DNA of 45,238 nt from Dactylosporangium siamense (GCF_016862795.1 NZ_BONQ01000164.1:1-45238); one strand, 5' to 3'; shown: positions 8,115 through 16,576, counted from the first letter of the stretch. Notes: generated from the sequence alone by a model not told the origin. A program made the numbers and translations.

Positions 8115-8684
8115 TGCCAGGAACGGCAGACCGGCGTAGCCCAGCGCCTCGAGGTACAGGTCCTCGGCCGACCCGAGCTCCGGCAGCTGCCCGTTGAGCT
8201 CCAGGTTCACCATCCCGTGCGAGACCGCCCACAGGTGCAGCGCGACGCGTCGCGGGTCGCCGCCGCCGAACACGCCGGCGGCCTGGCAGCGCGCGACCGC
8301 GTCGACGAGCGGCTGATACGTGGCGTCCGCCGCCTCCCGGTCCGCGCCCGACGGCTGGAACTGCGGGACGGTCCGGCCGAACATCAGCCCGTAGAGATGC
8401 GGGCTGGACAGGGCCGCCCGCCGGTACGCCAGGCCCAGCTCGATCAGGTCGGCGAGGGGCTCCGCGGTCGCCGGCACGGCGGCGAGGGCGGCGCCGAGGC
8501 GGCGGAACCCCTCCCGGTGCATGGCCGCGAGCAGGCCCTCCTTGTCGCCGAAGAGCGTGTAGACCGGCATCGTCGAGACCCCCGCGGCGGCGGCGACCTT
8601 GCGCAGCGACAGCCCGGCCGGCCCGTGCTCGACCAGCAGCCGGGCCGCCTCGTCGACCAGCCGGGCCTCATTGACGTGCGCCAT
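8106..8684 (-). CDS. TetR/AcrR-family regulator
   Basis: The 192-residue protein has a typical TetR HTH at residues 8-52 (DEAARLLVEHGPAGLSLRKV, then AGVSTMPVYTLFGDKEGLL). The helical ligand domain contains AVSHGMVNLELNGQLP near the C-terminus, matching the WHG-type TetR C-terminal family. It is divergent from a DUF2306-type membrane protein. TATAGT on this strand (8692-8697) ends 7 nt before the ATG, and no Shine-Dalgarno is present, so the message may be leaderless. Its stop lies in the last unit of a 16-nt repeat array. Confidence 0.9.
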   Translation of the reverse strand: MAHVNEARLVDEAARLLVEHGPAGLSLRKVAAAAGVSTMPVYTLFGDKEGLLAAMHREGFRRLGAALAAVPATAEPLADLIELGLAYRRAALSSPHLYGLMFGRTVPQFQPSGADREAADATYQPLVDAVARCQAAGVFGGGDPRRVALHLWAVSHGMVNLELNGQLPELGSAEDLYLEALGYAGLPFLAVG

Positions 8685-8725
8685 GGCGCCGACTATAACA
8701 ATGTTATGAGCAATAACAGTGTTAT
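8671..8725. promoter_or_regulatory. Overlapping divergent promoters with two palindromic operators
   Basis: Rightward: TTGACG (8671-8676), 17-bp spacer, TATAAC (8694-8699), then ATG at 8706. The expected transcript start falls on or next to the ATG. Leftward: TATAGT (8692-8697) ends 7 nt before the tetR ATG. Two palindromes cover this: ATAACA-A-TGTTAT (8695-8707) and AATAACA-G-TGTTATT (8712-8726 by count). They share the core ATAACANTGTTAT and are about 18 bp apart, so the TetR protein probably represses both genes. Confidence 0.8.
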
Positions 8726-9284
8726 TGGCGTGCTGATCCCCCTGCACGCGGGCGGCGCCACCGTCGCCCTGCTCCTGGGCGCCTGGAACCTGCGCCGCAA
8801 CCCCAAGGGCGACCGCCCGCACCGGCTCGTCGGCCAGGTCTGGGTCGTCGCCATGTACTGGACGATCATCAGCTCCTTCTTCATCAAGGAGCTGCGGCCC
8901 GGCCACTTCAGCTGGATCCACGGCCTGTCGATCTTCACGTTCGTGACGCTGTCGATCGGTCTGTGGGCCGCCGTCACCCACCGGGCCCAGCTGCACCGGC
9001 GCTTCATGACCGGCTCCTACTTCGGCCTGCTCGGCGCGTTCGTGGGCGCCGTCGCGGTCCCGGTCCGCCACATCCCGCAGTGGCTGGTGCACGAGCCACT
9101 GCGGCTCGCCCTCGGCGCCGCCGCCTGCCTGCTCGTCGCGGCCGCCGTCGTCACGCTCAGCCGCCGCCGCGCGGCGGGAAAACCCCCGACCCCCACGAAG
9201 ACCCGGGACGTGGCGGGAAAACCCCCGACCCCCACGAAGACCCGGGACGTGGCGGGAAAACCGCCGGCCCCCGCGAAGACCTGA
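8706..9284 (+). CDS. DUF2306-type four-helix membrane protein
   Basis: The 192-residue protein has four predicted membrane helices, at about residues 5-25, 43-60, 77-97 and 100-160. Conserved-looking charged and His residues include HAGG near the start and HGLSIFTF. The layout matches small DUF2306-type actinobacterial proteins; the function is unknown. The C-terminal tail is a low-complexity repeat, AGKPPTPTKTRDV, encoded by 39-nt DNA repeats. ATG 8706 has no Shine-Dalgarno and a -10 ends 6 nt upstream. It is probably repressed by the divergent TetR. Confidence 0.78.
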   Translation: MSNNSVIGVLIPLHAGGATVALLLGAWNLRRNPKGDRPHRLVGQVWVVAMYWTIISSFFIKELRPGHFSWIHGLSIFTFVTLSIGLWAAVTHRAQLHRRFMTGSYFGLLGAFVGAVAVPVRHIPQWLVHEPLRLALGAAACLLVAAAVVTLSRRRAAGKPPTPTKTRDVAGKPPTPTKTRDVAGKPPAPAKT

Positions 9285-9320
9285 CACCCGGCGGGAACCC
9301 CGCCGGCCGCGAAGACACGG
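9173..9320. repeat. 39-nt tandem repeats across the DUF2306 gene 3' end
   Basis: Copies 1 (9173-9211) and 2 (9212-9250) are identical. Copy 3 (9251-9289) differs at several bases and holds the stop codon TGA at 9282-9284. A partial, degenerate fourth copy runs to about 9320. In frame they encode the Lys-Pro-Thr rich tail; past the stop the array continues as non-coding DNA. Confidence 0.9.
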
Positions 9321-9368
9321 CACACACAAGGCACCACGCAACGTCGCGACGCCGCTACGATGGCGCCC

Positions 9369-9857
9369 GTGCGGAAGTGGGGCATTGCATTGACGATCGC
9401 CGCGGTCTGCGTGGCCGGCGTGCTCATCGCCGTGAACCGGGTGACGGCCGCTCTCGACGGCGACGAGCAGGACTGCCTGCGCCAGTTGCAACTGGACGAG
9501 GCCGCGGTGCGCACCGGTCGCGACTGGACCTCCGAGGACATCCCCGGCGTCGGGGACTACGTCGACATCCACTGGCAGGCCGAGGCGCTCGGCAACCCGT
9601 GCTCGCCGGCGCCCGGCCCGACCGACTGGGTGTATGAGGGCGTCCTGCGGCTGCGGGACACCGACACCCCCGCCTTCGCCGCCTGGCCGGCCGCCCCGCC
9701 CGGCCTGCCACCCGTCCGGGACGCGCTGCAGGCGTTCGTCCCCGCCGGCGTGAAGTGGCGGCACGACGGGCAGTTCCCGCAACGCGTCCAGAAACACAAC
9801 GTCGACCTGTACGTCGACCCCGACCTCGCCGTGGCCTGGTTCACCATCAGGGACTGA
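9369..9857 (+). CDS. Hypothetical membrane-anchored protein
   Basis: The protein is 162 residues from GTG 9369, or 165 from ATG 9360. It has one N-terminal membrane helix (IALTIAAVCVAGVLIAV) and then an extracellular domain with two cysteines (DCLRQLQLD and NPCSPAP) that could form a disulfide. The domain is rich in Trp, Pro and acidic residues. I recognise no family. TACGAT (9356-9361) ends 7 nt before the GTG and no Shine-Dalgarno is seen, which favours the GTG start. Confidence 0.65.
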   Translation: MRKWGIALTIAAVCVAGVLIAVNRVTAALDGDEQDCLRQLQLDEAAVRTGRDWTSEDIPGVGDYVDIHWQAEALGNPCSPAPGPTDWVYEGVLRLRDTDTPAFAAWPAAPPGLPPVRDALQAFVPAGVKWRHDGQFPQRVQKHNVDLYVDPDLAVAWFTIRD

Positions 9858-9915
9858 GGCGGCCGGAGGCCCCGCCGGGCAGCACACCGGCGCCGCACGG
9901 CCTAGGTTGGATCAC

Positions 9916-10740
9916 ATGACCGAGACGATGCTGCACGTCAACGGGGTCGAGCTGTGTGTCGAGACGTTCGGTGACCCGGCCGGCCCGGCGGTCCTGCTCA
10001 TCGACGGCGCCGCCGCGTCGATGCTCTGGTGGGACGCCGGCCTCTGCCGCCAGATCGCGGCCGGCGGCCGGTTCGTGATCCGCTACGACCAGCGCGACAC
10101 CGGCCGCTCCACCGCCTACCCGCCCGGCAGGCCCGGCTACTCCAACGGCGACCTGGCCCGCGACGCGGTCGGCATCCTCGACGCGCTCGACATCCAGCAG
10201 GCCCACGTCGTGTGCCGGTCGATGTCCGGCGGGCTCGGCCTCATCCTCGGCGTCGATCACCCGGCGCGGGTGGCGACACTCACCTTCGTGAGCACCTCGA
10301 CCGGCGGCGACGGGCTGCCACCGTCCACAGTGGAGCATCTGGAGCCGACCGGTGACGCGGTCGCCGACACCGTCGCGGCGGTGCGTGCCTACGCCGGCGG
10401 TTCCCCGTATTTCGACGAGGCCGCCACCCGGGACCTGGCGCAACGCGACGCGGACCGGGCCCGGGACATCACCACCGCGGCGAACCACTACGCGATGCGG
10501 TTCGACCCGCCGGTCAACGGGGACTTCGCGGACCTGAAGGTGCCGGCGCTGGTCGTGCACGGGGATCTGGATCCGCTCCTGCCACTGCCGCACGGGCAGG
10601 CGGTCCGCGACGCGATCCCCGGGGCCCGGCTGGTGGTGCTGCCCGGCGCCGGGCACGACCTGCCGCCGCAGCTGTGGGACACGTTCACCACCGAACTGCT
10701 GCGACACACCGGGAACCGGCCCGCCGCCACCGGCGTCTGA
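9916..10740 (+). CDS. Alpha/beta hydrolase
   Basis: The 274-residue protein has the canonical order: oxyanion strand VLLIDGAAAS; a DxRDTGRS-like turn (YDQRDTGRST); nucleophile elbow CRSMSGG, where the usual first Gly is Cys; acid VHGDLDPLLP; and base GAGHDLP. It resembles small-molecule hydrolases and haloperoxidase-like enzymes. I prefer ATG 9916 over TTG 9907 because TAGGTT (9903-9908) ends 7 nt upstream, the leaderless layout. It is followed 6 bp later by an unknown exported protein gene. Confidence 0.87.
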   Translation: MTETMLHVNGVELCVETFGDPAGPAVLLIDGAAASMLWWDAGLCRQIAAGGRFVIRYDQRDTGRSTAYPPGRPGYSNGDLARDAVGILDALDIQQAHVVCRSMSGGLGLILGVDHPARVATLTFVSTSTGGDGLPPSTVEHLEPTGDAVADTVAAVRAYAGGSPYFDEAATRDLAQRDADRARDITTAANHYAMRFDPPVNGDFADLKVPALVVHGDLDPLLPLPHGQAVRDAIPGARLVVLPGAGHDLPPQLWDTFTTELLRHTGNRPAATGV

Positions 10741-10746
10741 CCAATC

Positions 10747-11706
10747 ATGACGGACGATGGACGCAGGCGCTGGCCGGTGGTGGCCGCGGCGGGGATCGGC
10801 ACGTTGGCAGCGTTGGTGGCGGTGGTGCTGGTGGTGAACCGCCCGGCGGACACCCCCGAAGAGGCGCCACCACCGGTCGCGACCGGCGCGGTGGACCAGG
10901 CGGCGCTGGTCGTCGACGACGGTGACACGGTCGAGGCGAGCGGCCAGGTCCTCGTCACCCCCGGCAAACCGGCCCGGTTCTGCGCGCCAGCCCCGGTCCC
11001 GGCGATCGGCCGCCCGCCCGGCGAGAAGCCGACCTGCGCGGTCGGCGTGGACGTCACCGGCGTCGACCCGGCGAAGCTGACCGAGGCGAGCGTCGTCAAC
11101 GGCGTCACCGTCGGACGGGCGAAGCTCACCGGTGTGTGGAACGCCGGCACGCTGCGGGTGACCAAGCAGAGCGCCCCGGCCAACCGGGCCGAGCCGATGC
11201 TGGCGGACGAAGGGGTGCCGTGCCCGGCACCACAAGGCGGCTGGAAACGCGACGGCGGTGACCCCGACCGCAACACCCTGCACCGGTACATCTACGACCA
11301 GCACCCGGACCGGTTCCGCCCGATGCGGGTCGGCTGGCCCGAGGGTTTCCCGACCGGCGCCACCGACGGCCCGCAGCCGCCGCAGGTGCTGGTGGTCGAG
11401 GTGGTCTCCGGCGACGCCGCCGCGGAGGACCGGCAGCTGCGCAAGCTGTTCGACGGCAACCTGTGCGTGATCGCCGCGCCCGGCAAGCCCAGCATCGCCC
11501 GCCAGCAGCAGTTGCGCGACCAGGTGAGCGCCGGCATCACCCCGCTGATGAACGACCCCGCCAACGGCGTCTACACCATGAGCGGCGACGACCTGTTCAC
11601 CGTCGAGTTCGTGGTGCTCACCCCCGCGCTGTACGAGAAGTTCCGCGCCATCGGCCTGGACCTGCTGCACCTGGAGCCGTGGCTGCGGCCTACCGTGGAG
11701 CGATGA
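10747..11706 (+). CDS. Hypothetical membrane-anchored extracellular protein
   Basis: The 319-residue protein starts with a short basic cytoplasmic segment. A membrane helix (about residues 11-31) and a Pro/Ala linker follow, and then a long extracellular domain. Cysteines occur in RFCAPAPV, PTCAVGV, GVPCPAP and NLCVIAA; the even number suggests disulfides. I know no named family for it. It lies 6 bp after the hydrolase stop and overlaps the next start by ATGA, so the three genes are one transcription unit. Confidence 0.7.
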   Translation: MTDDGRRRWPVVAAAGIGTLAALVAVVLVVNRPADTPEEAPPPVATGAVDQAALVVDDGDTVEASGQVLVTPGKPARFCAPAPVPAIGRPPGEKPTCAVGVDVTGVDPAKLTEASVVNGVTVGRAKLTGVWNAGTLRVTKQSAPANRAEPMLADEGVPCPAPQGGWKRDGGDPDRNTLHRYIYDQHPDRFRPMRVGWPEGFPTGATDGPQPPQVLVVEVVSGDAAAEDRQLRKLFDGNLCVIAAPGKPSIARQQQLRDQVSAGITPLMNDPANGVYTMSGDDLFTVEFVVLTPALYEKFRAIGLDLLHLEPWLRPTVER

Positions 11707-12089
11707 GCGACAGCAGCCTCGAGATCCTCGGCCGGCGCAAGCAGGCCAGTTTCACCACGTTTCGCAAGGACGGCCGGCCCGTCGCGACCGCCGTGTGGCT
11801 CGCGATCGACGACGGGCAGGTCGTGATCGTCACCGAGCCCGGCTCCGGGAAGGTGAAACGCCTGCGCAACAGCGGCCGGGTGCTGCTCGCCCCGAGCGAC
11901 ATCCGCGGGCGGGTGCCGGCCGGGGCACCGTCGTTCGAGGGGACCGCCCGCCTCGTCGAGGACCCCGAGGGCATCGCCCGGATCCGCGCGGCGATCGCCC
12001 GCCGATACGTGTCGGCCCGCATCGGGTACCTGATCAACCGGCTGCTGCGCCGCCCCCAGGAGAGCATCGGCGTCATCGTCACCCTGTAG
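11703..12089 (+). CDS. PPOX-class split-barrel F420/FMN-dependent oxidoreductase
   Basis: The 128-residue protein reads SFTTFRKDGRPVATAVWLAI, the start of the FMN/F420-binding split beta barrel. It continues with TEPGSGKVKRLRNSGRVLLAPSD, in which Lys and Arg contact the cofactor phosphate. This matches Rv2061c-like PPOX F420-dependent enzymes. ATG 11703 overlaps the previous stop (ATGA). Such proteins reduce or bind small molecules; the substrate is not visible. Confidence 0.85.
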   Translation: MSDSSLEILGRRKQASFTTFRKDGRPVATAVWLAIDDGQVVIVTEPGSGKVKRLRNSGRVLLAPSDIRGRVPAGAPSFEGTARLVEDPEGIARIRAAIARRYVSARIGYLINRLLRRPQESIGVIVTL

Positions 12090-12097
12090 GACGGCAC

Positions 12098-12832
12098 TCA
12101 GCGCAGCGTGGACGGGGGGCCGAAGCGGACCGGGACGCCGGGTGAGAACAGCACGCTTGCCGGTGGCCCGGCCGGGGCCGGCAGGCCCGCCGCAGTGACC
12201 AGGGTGTCGTCGAGGTCGAGCAGCTCGGCGCGGTGCAGCGGCCACCGCGGGTGCTCGTTCGGCAGGTGCAGGGTGCGGCCCCACGCGCGGGTGTGCAGCC
12301 CCCAGCGGGCGGTGACGAAGTGCTCGATCGGGGTCGGCTCGGCGATCGGCGGGCCGACCCGCACGGCCATGGCGTTCACCGCCGGGCGGGGACCCGGCCA
12401 GCGACGGCGGCTGGTGTACCGCACCACGTCGCCGTCCTTCTCCAGCCGCATCCGCGCCCACTTGTACGGCAGCCGCAGCGACGCGTGCGCGGTGAGCACC
12501 GGCACCAGCCGTTCGGCCTCCAGCGACAGGAACACCACGGCGCGGCGGCCGGCGGGGTCGACGCTGTACAGCCGCACGTTGGTCTCGCAGAACGTGCCGA
12601 GGTACGGCAGGCCCGGGCCGTTGAACAGGCCGAGGCGCACCATCCGGAACCCGATCAGGCCCACGTAGGTGACCCCGTCGAGGGTGTCGGGGACGGTGCC
12701 GGCCGGCAGGAACGGCGCGACGGCCTGCGGCGGCACCGCCCAGTGCAGGAACGCCAGGTCGTGCCAGCGTTGCACGAGCACCGAGCGGCGCACCGGCCGC
12801 GGCGACTCCGGGGTGACGTCCTCGACCCGCAT
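12098..12832 (-). CDS. DUF2071 (YqjF-like) protein
   Basis: The 244-residue protein matches the DUF2071 pattern: LVQRWHDLAFLHWAVPPQAV at the start, then VGLIGFRMVRLGLFNGPGLP, NVRLYSVDPAGRRAVVFLSLEA and an EHFVTARWGLHTRA segment. The fold resembles acetoacetate decarboxylase, but the family is uncharacterised. I start at ATG 12832 (MRVEDVTPE). The in-frame ATG 54 nt upstream would place the hairpin at 12843-12874 inside the gene. It ends 8 bp from the convergent PPOX gene. Confidence 0.83.
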   Translation of the reverse strand: MRVEDVTPESPRPVRRSVLVQRWHDLAFLHWAVPPQAVAPFLPAGTVPDTLDGVTYVGLIGFRMVRLGLFNGPGLPYLGTFCETNVRLYSVDPAGRRAVVFLSLEAERLVPVLTAHASLRLPYKWARMRLEKDGDVVRYTSRRRWPGPRPAVNAMAVRVGPPIAEPTPIEHFVTARWGLHTRAWGRTLHLPNEHPRWPLHRAELLDLDDTLVTAAGLPAPAGPPASVLFSPGVPVRFGPPSTLR

Positions 12833-12842
12833 GGCACCATGA

Positions 12843-12874
12843 TGCGGCACGGACCCCGGTGGGCCCGTGCCGCA
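12843..12874. terminator. GC-rich hairpin downstream of the BNR-protein gene
   Basis: TGCGGCACGG (12843-12852) pairs perfectly with CCGTGCCGCA (12865-12874). A CCC/GGG pairing inside the loop extends the stem. It lies between the stop of the leftward BNR gene (12896) and the DUF2071 start, so it is a plausible terminator or attenuator. Confidence 0.5.
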
Positions 12875-12895
12875 CCGGTGCCGCATCGGTGCCGC

Positions 12896-14134
12896 TCAGT
12901 CCAGCCGGATCACGGTGCGGGTCCAGCGCAGGCCGTCGGCCGACCGGTACAGCGCGCCCGCGTCGAACGCCAGATACGCTCCCGCCGCGGCGACGACGAC
13001 CCGCACGTTGCTCTGTTGCAGCAGCTCCGCGCCCAGGCCGGGTTGGCTCGCCGGATGGTAGCTGTTGCCCCCGTCGCTGCTGGTGTACCAGCGGTCCGGC
13101 GGGTCGTCGGTGCCCAGCACGACGTGACTGCCGTCGGCGGCGACGTAGGAGTCCCCGCCGATGTAGTACCGCCGCGGCAGCGTCTGGGTGGGGTGCACCC
13201 GCTGCCAGGTATTCCCGGCGTCGCCGGTGCGGAAGACCAGCGCCTGGACCCCGGCCGTCGCGGCGCCCTTCGGGTCCGCCGCCGTCATGATCGTGTAGCC
13301 GTTGACGCCGTCGGTGCTGGCCGCCCCCATGAACCTGAGCATGTCCAGGTCCGCGTCGCCGGTCTCGGTGGCGGTGAACACGTGTGTCGACCAGGTGCGG
13401 CCGCGGTCGCGGCTGACGGCCACCGCCGGCCGTTGCCCGCCACGGTCCCGACCGGTGACCCAGAACCCACCCGCGACGGGCACGTCGACCGGCTCGTCGA
13501 GGAACAGGTCGGGCGGCCCGGCCAGCGGCGCCGAGCGGGCGTTGACCGGGTCGACCGCGATCAGGGTGCAGGGATCGTTGATGCCCCGCGGGGAGGCGCA
13601 CTGCAGCCAGCCGCCGGCGGCGACCTCCGCCACCGCGCCCCCGCCCGCGCGGACCTCGGCCCAGCTGCGGCCGCCGTCCCGGCTGACCCACGGCACGTGC
13701 AGCGGCAACGGGCCTTCGGTGCCCGTCTCCACCATCCGCAGCAGCGATCCGGGGGCGGGCGCGGACAGGTCACCGGTGAGGTTGCGCGTCCGCACCGTCC
13801 AGCTGCGCCCGCCGTCGTCGGAGCCGACCAGGTCGAGCGTGCAGCCGCCGCCGCAGTTGCCGACCTCGGCGTACAGGTGCTCGGCGTCCGCGGCCGCGAC
13901 CGCGAAGATCCGGCCGTCGCCGCGTGGGGCCTGCATCGGCGTCGCCGGTGGCAGTCCGAGCGCACCCGCGGCGAGGCTGACGGCGAGCGCGCCGGCCACG
14001 ACCCCGCCGCCCACCCACGCCGCCACGCGCCGGTGCCGCCGCCGGAACGCCGCGGCGTACACCGCGTCGGCGGACAGCCGGCTGGGTGGCGCGGCGGCGG
14101 CGATCTCGTCCAACTGTTCCCGCATCTGGTTCAT
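12896..14134 (-). CDS. Membrane-anchored BNR/sialidase-like repeat protein (sigma-factor partner)
   Basis: The 412-residue protein begins with a 45-residue cytoplasmic segment (MNQMREQLDEIAAAAPPSRL), then a membrane helix at about 42-62. The outer domain contains several Asp-box-like motifs: SDDGGRSWTV, SRDGGRSWAE, SRDRGRTWST, TGDAGNTWQR and SSDGGNSYHP. These mark a beta-propeller of the BNR/VPS10 type. Its start overlaps the sigma-factor stop by ATGA. The position and topology are those of an anti-sigma factor, but no zinc motif or ASD domain is evident. A sensor or co-expressed surface protein is the safer call. Confidence 0.8.
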   Translation of the reverse strand: MNQMREQLDEIAAAAPPSRLSADAVYAAAFRRRHRRVAAWVGGGVVAGALAVSLAAGALGLPPATPMQAPRGDGRIFAVAAADAEHLYAEVGNCGGGCTLDLVGSDDGGRSWTVRTRNLTGDLSAPAPGSLLRMVETGTEGPLPLHVPWVSRDGGRSWAEVRAGGGAVAEVAAGGWLQCASPRGINDPCTLIAVDPVNARSAPLAGPPDLFLDEPVDVPVAGGFWVTGRDRGGQRPAVAVSRDRGRTWSTHVFTATETGDADLDMLRFMGAASTDGVNGYTIMTAADPKGAATAGVQALVFRTGDAGNTWQRVHPTQTLPRRYYIGGDSYVAADGSHVVLGTDDPPDRWYTSSDGGNSYHPASQPGLGAELLQQSNVRVVVAAAGAYLAFDAGALYRSADGLRWTRTVIRLD

Positions 14135-14664
14135 CGCAGCCCCTCCATCATCGTCAGCTCGCCGTCGGCCTCGAGCAGCTCCCGCAGCTTCGCCAGCCCA
14201 CGCGCGGTCTGGCTCTTCACCGTCCCCTGCGAACACCCCAGCGCCGCCGCGGTCGCCGCGACGTCCAGGTCCTGGTAGTACCGGCACACCAGCGCCGCGC
14301 GCTGCCGCGGTGGCAGCCGGCGCAACGCGGCCGCGAACGCCATCCGCCGCGGCGCCCCCTCGGACGCGCCCGGGTGGCCGAACACGTCGGGTGGCTCCGC
14401 GACGCTGCGTTCCCGCCGCCGCCACACCCGGCGCACGTCGGCGAGGTATGCCCGCACCAGGCAGGTCCGCACGTACCCGTCCAGGGCCTCCCGGTCCCGG
14501 ACCTTCCGCCAGCTCACCGCGAGGCGCATGAACGCCGTCTGGGCCAGGTCGTCGGCCCAGTGCCAGTCGCCGCACAGCAGGTACGCGGTCCGGCGCACCG
14601 CGTCCCGGCGCGCCGTGAAGTACTCGCGGAACTGGCGCTGCTCTTCGGTCTCTCCGCTCGGCAT
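14131..14664 (-). CDS. SigE-family ECF RNA polymerase sigma factor
   Basis: The 177-residue protein has sigma region 2 (RRTAYLLCGDWHWADDLAQTAFMRL) and region 4 (LPPRQRAALVCRYYQDLDVAATAAALGCSQGTVKSQ). It fits the SigE-type actinobacterial ECF subfamily, about 170 residues long. An AGGAGG ribosome site lies just before ATG 14664. The leader contains an inverted repeat (14665-14689) that overlaps this site. It is co-translated with the membrane BNR protein and divergent from the caspase-like gene. Confidence 0.92.
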   Translation of the reverse strand: MPSGETEEQRQFREYFTARRDAVRRTAYLLCGDWHWADDLAQTAFMRLAVSWRKVRDREALDGYVRTCLVRAYLADVRRVWRRRERSVAEPPDVFGHPGASEGAPRRMAFAAALRRLPPRQRAALVCRYYQDLDVAATAAALGCSQGTVKSQTARGLAKLRELLEADGELTMMEGLR

Positions 14665-14689
14665 CGCACCTCCTCGCCCACTAGGTGCG
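14665..14689. promoter_or_regulatory. Inverted repeat over the sigma gene ribosome site
   Basis: CGCACCT (14665-14671) pairs with AGGTGCG (14683-14689). On the leftward message the stem takes up part of the AGGAGG sequence directly before the sigma-factor ATG. It could be an operator or could mask the ribosome site. Confidence 0.45.
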
Positions 14690-14758
14690 CGCCGGCGGCC
14701 CGTTCGGTTGCACGGCAGCCTGCATAATAGAGAGCCTTCACTGGATCGGGGGAAGCTC

Positions 14759-16576
14759 GTGACGCGCGCGGATCCGGACCGGTCGGTGGCGATCCTCATC
14801 GGCACCACCAACCACACCCAGCAGCCGCCGTTCCCGTTGCCGGACCTGCCCGCGGTCCGCAACAACGTCACCCAGCTGTTCAACGTCCTGACCGCGCCGC
14901 CCGTCGACCTGGTCGACCCGTCGCGGTGCCGGCAGCTGCTGGACCAGCCGGACCCGAGCACCGCCGGGCTCGCGCTGCGCAAGCACTGCGCCGCCGCCGA
15001 GGACGTCCTGCTCGTGTACTACGCCGGGCACGGCCTGGTCGACGACGACGGCGAGCTGTACCTGGCGCTGCCCGGCACCGACAGCCGGCCGGACCAGCTC
15101 GACCTCACCGCGATCCCGTTCGCCCGGATCCGCACCGAGATGCACCGCAGCCCCGCCCGCACGAAGATCCTGATCCTCGACTGCTGCTACGCCGGACGGG
15201 CGATCAACACGATGTCGACGGCCGAGGCGGAGACCACCGTGGCCGACAGCACCGAGATCGACGGCGCGTTCACCCTCACCGCCACGTCACGCAACCACAC
15301 CGCCAGCGCCCCCGCCGGGGAGCCCTTCACCGCGTTCACCGGCGAGCTGCTGAGCCTGCTGCAGCACGGCCCACCCGACGACGCCGACCTGACCCTCGCG
15401 GAGCTGTTCCGCCACCTCAAGCGAGCCCTGCGCAGCAAGGGACTGCCGCTGCCGCAGCAACGCAACACCGACCGCGCCGCCGACCTGATCCTGCGCCCCG
15501 CCGCGGGGAAACCCGCACCGGCCGCCGGGACCGCCGCCGGAACCGTTTCGGAGGCCGCTGCGCACCTGCCGCCCGCGACGTACCAGCCGGTCATCGACAC
15601 GCTGTCCAAGCCGCGGACCGTCTGGCACCCGCTGTTCCGGCAGCTCCTCGCACCGCACTGGCGCCGCCTGCCGGCACCGCTCGGCGCGCTCGCCGCCACC
15701 TTCGCCGCCACCGTCCTGTGGTGGCAGGTCTCGTGGCACGACGTCCCCGTGCCGCGCTGGATCCCGCTGCAGGCGGTCCTGCTCTGCTTCGCCGCGAGCG
15801 TGCCGGCGCTCGCGCTGCTGCTGACGGTCCCGGATCTCGTGCGGGGCCACCACGCCGGCGTACCCACGCGTGACGTGCGGATCAAACGGTCGTTCGCGAT
15901 CACGGTCTGGGTCATGTGCGTGGTCGCCGTCGTCTGGGCCTTCTGGATCGAGCCGGCGCTGACCGGGACCGGGATCTCCACGTGGATCGTCGCGGCGCTG
16001 CCGCTCGCGGGAGCCGTCGCCGCCCTCGCGGGGAACTCGGCGCTGGGCGACCTGCGGGCGCGCCGGGCCGCGCCGGCCGCCGCCGCACCCGACAGCTGGC
16101 GGTCGCCGGCCGCGGCCGGGGTCGCGGTCGGGCTCCTCACCGGCGGCATCGGGCGCCTCGGGTTCGCGACCTTCGCCCTGGCCTGCCTCACGTTCTGGGT
16201 CTTCGGCCGCCTGCTGGGCGTGCGGGTCGCCGACTGCTTCCGGACCTACGCGGCCCTGCGCCGGCCGCTGACGCTGAAGTTCAGCCGCGACGGCATGGCG
16301 ATCCGCCGGCCCGCACACGACCGGTTCATCCGCTGGCACGACCTGGACCGGGTCTTCGTCGCCGGCAACATCCTCGCGATCGCCTTCAAACGCGACTACC
16401 CGGAGTCGGCCAAACCGCAGGAGCTGCCGTTCTCCCTGGCGCTGAACGGTTTCCGGGTCGCCGACATCCGTCACTTCCCGCACAGCCGGCAGGACGTCCT
16501 GCAGAGCCTGTCGCACTTCGCCGGCGCGACCATGCACCCGACCGAGCTGTCATTCGACGACTTCACTGACCTTTGA
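14759..16576 (+). CDS. Membrane-bound caspase-like (C14) protein
   Basis: The 605-residue protein has an N-terminal caspase-like domain (residues 8-255). The catalytic pair is present: His91 in YYAGHG and Cys143 in LDCCYAG. About five membrane helices follow at 310-495. The C-terminal 110 residues (LKFSRDGMAIRRPAHDRFI onward) look like a small beta domain, perhaps PH-like. The GTG start has GGGGGAAG upstream, and CATAAT (14723-14728) is a possible -10. Actinobacterial caspases of this kind are often linked to conflict or programmed death systems. It overlaps the convergent TPR gene by 14 nt. Confidence 0.85.
   Translation: MTRADPDRSVAILIGTTNHTQQPPFPLPDLPAVRNNVTQLFNVLTAPPVDLVDPSRCRQLLDQPDPSTAGLALRKHCAAAEDVLLVYYAGHGLVDDDGELYLALPGTDSRPDQLDLTAIPFARIRTEMHRSPARTKILILDCCYAGRAINTMSTAEAETTVADSTEIDGAFTLTATSRNHTASAPAGEPFTAFTGELLSLLQHGPPDDADLTLAELFRHLKRALRSKGLPLPQQRNTDRAADLILRPAAGKPAPAAGTAAGTVSEAAAHLPPATYQPVIDTLSKPRTVWHPLFRQLLAPHWRRLPAPLGALAATFAATVLWWQVSWHDVPVPRWIPLQAVLLCFAASVPALALLLTVPDLVRGHHAGVPTRDVRIKRSFAITVWVMCVVAVVWAFWIEPALTGTGISTWIVAALPLAGAVAALAGNSALGDLRARRAAPAAAAPDSWRSPAAAGVAVGLLTGGIGRLGFATFALACLTFWVFGRLLGVRVADCFRTYAALRRPLTLKFSRDGMAIRRPAHDRFIRWHDLDRVFVAGNILAIAFKRDYPESAKPQELPFSLALNGFRVADIRHFPHSRQDVLQSLSHFAGATMHPTELSFDDFTDL

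Noticed and set aside
8106-9887. Apparent 593-residue fusion of TetR with an N-terminal domain
   Set aside because: Everything before the TetR ATG at 8684 is antisense to the DUF2306-type and hypothetical genes.
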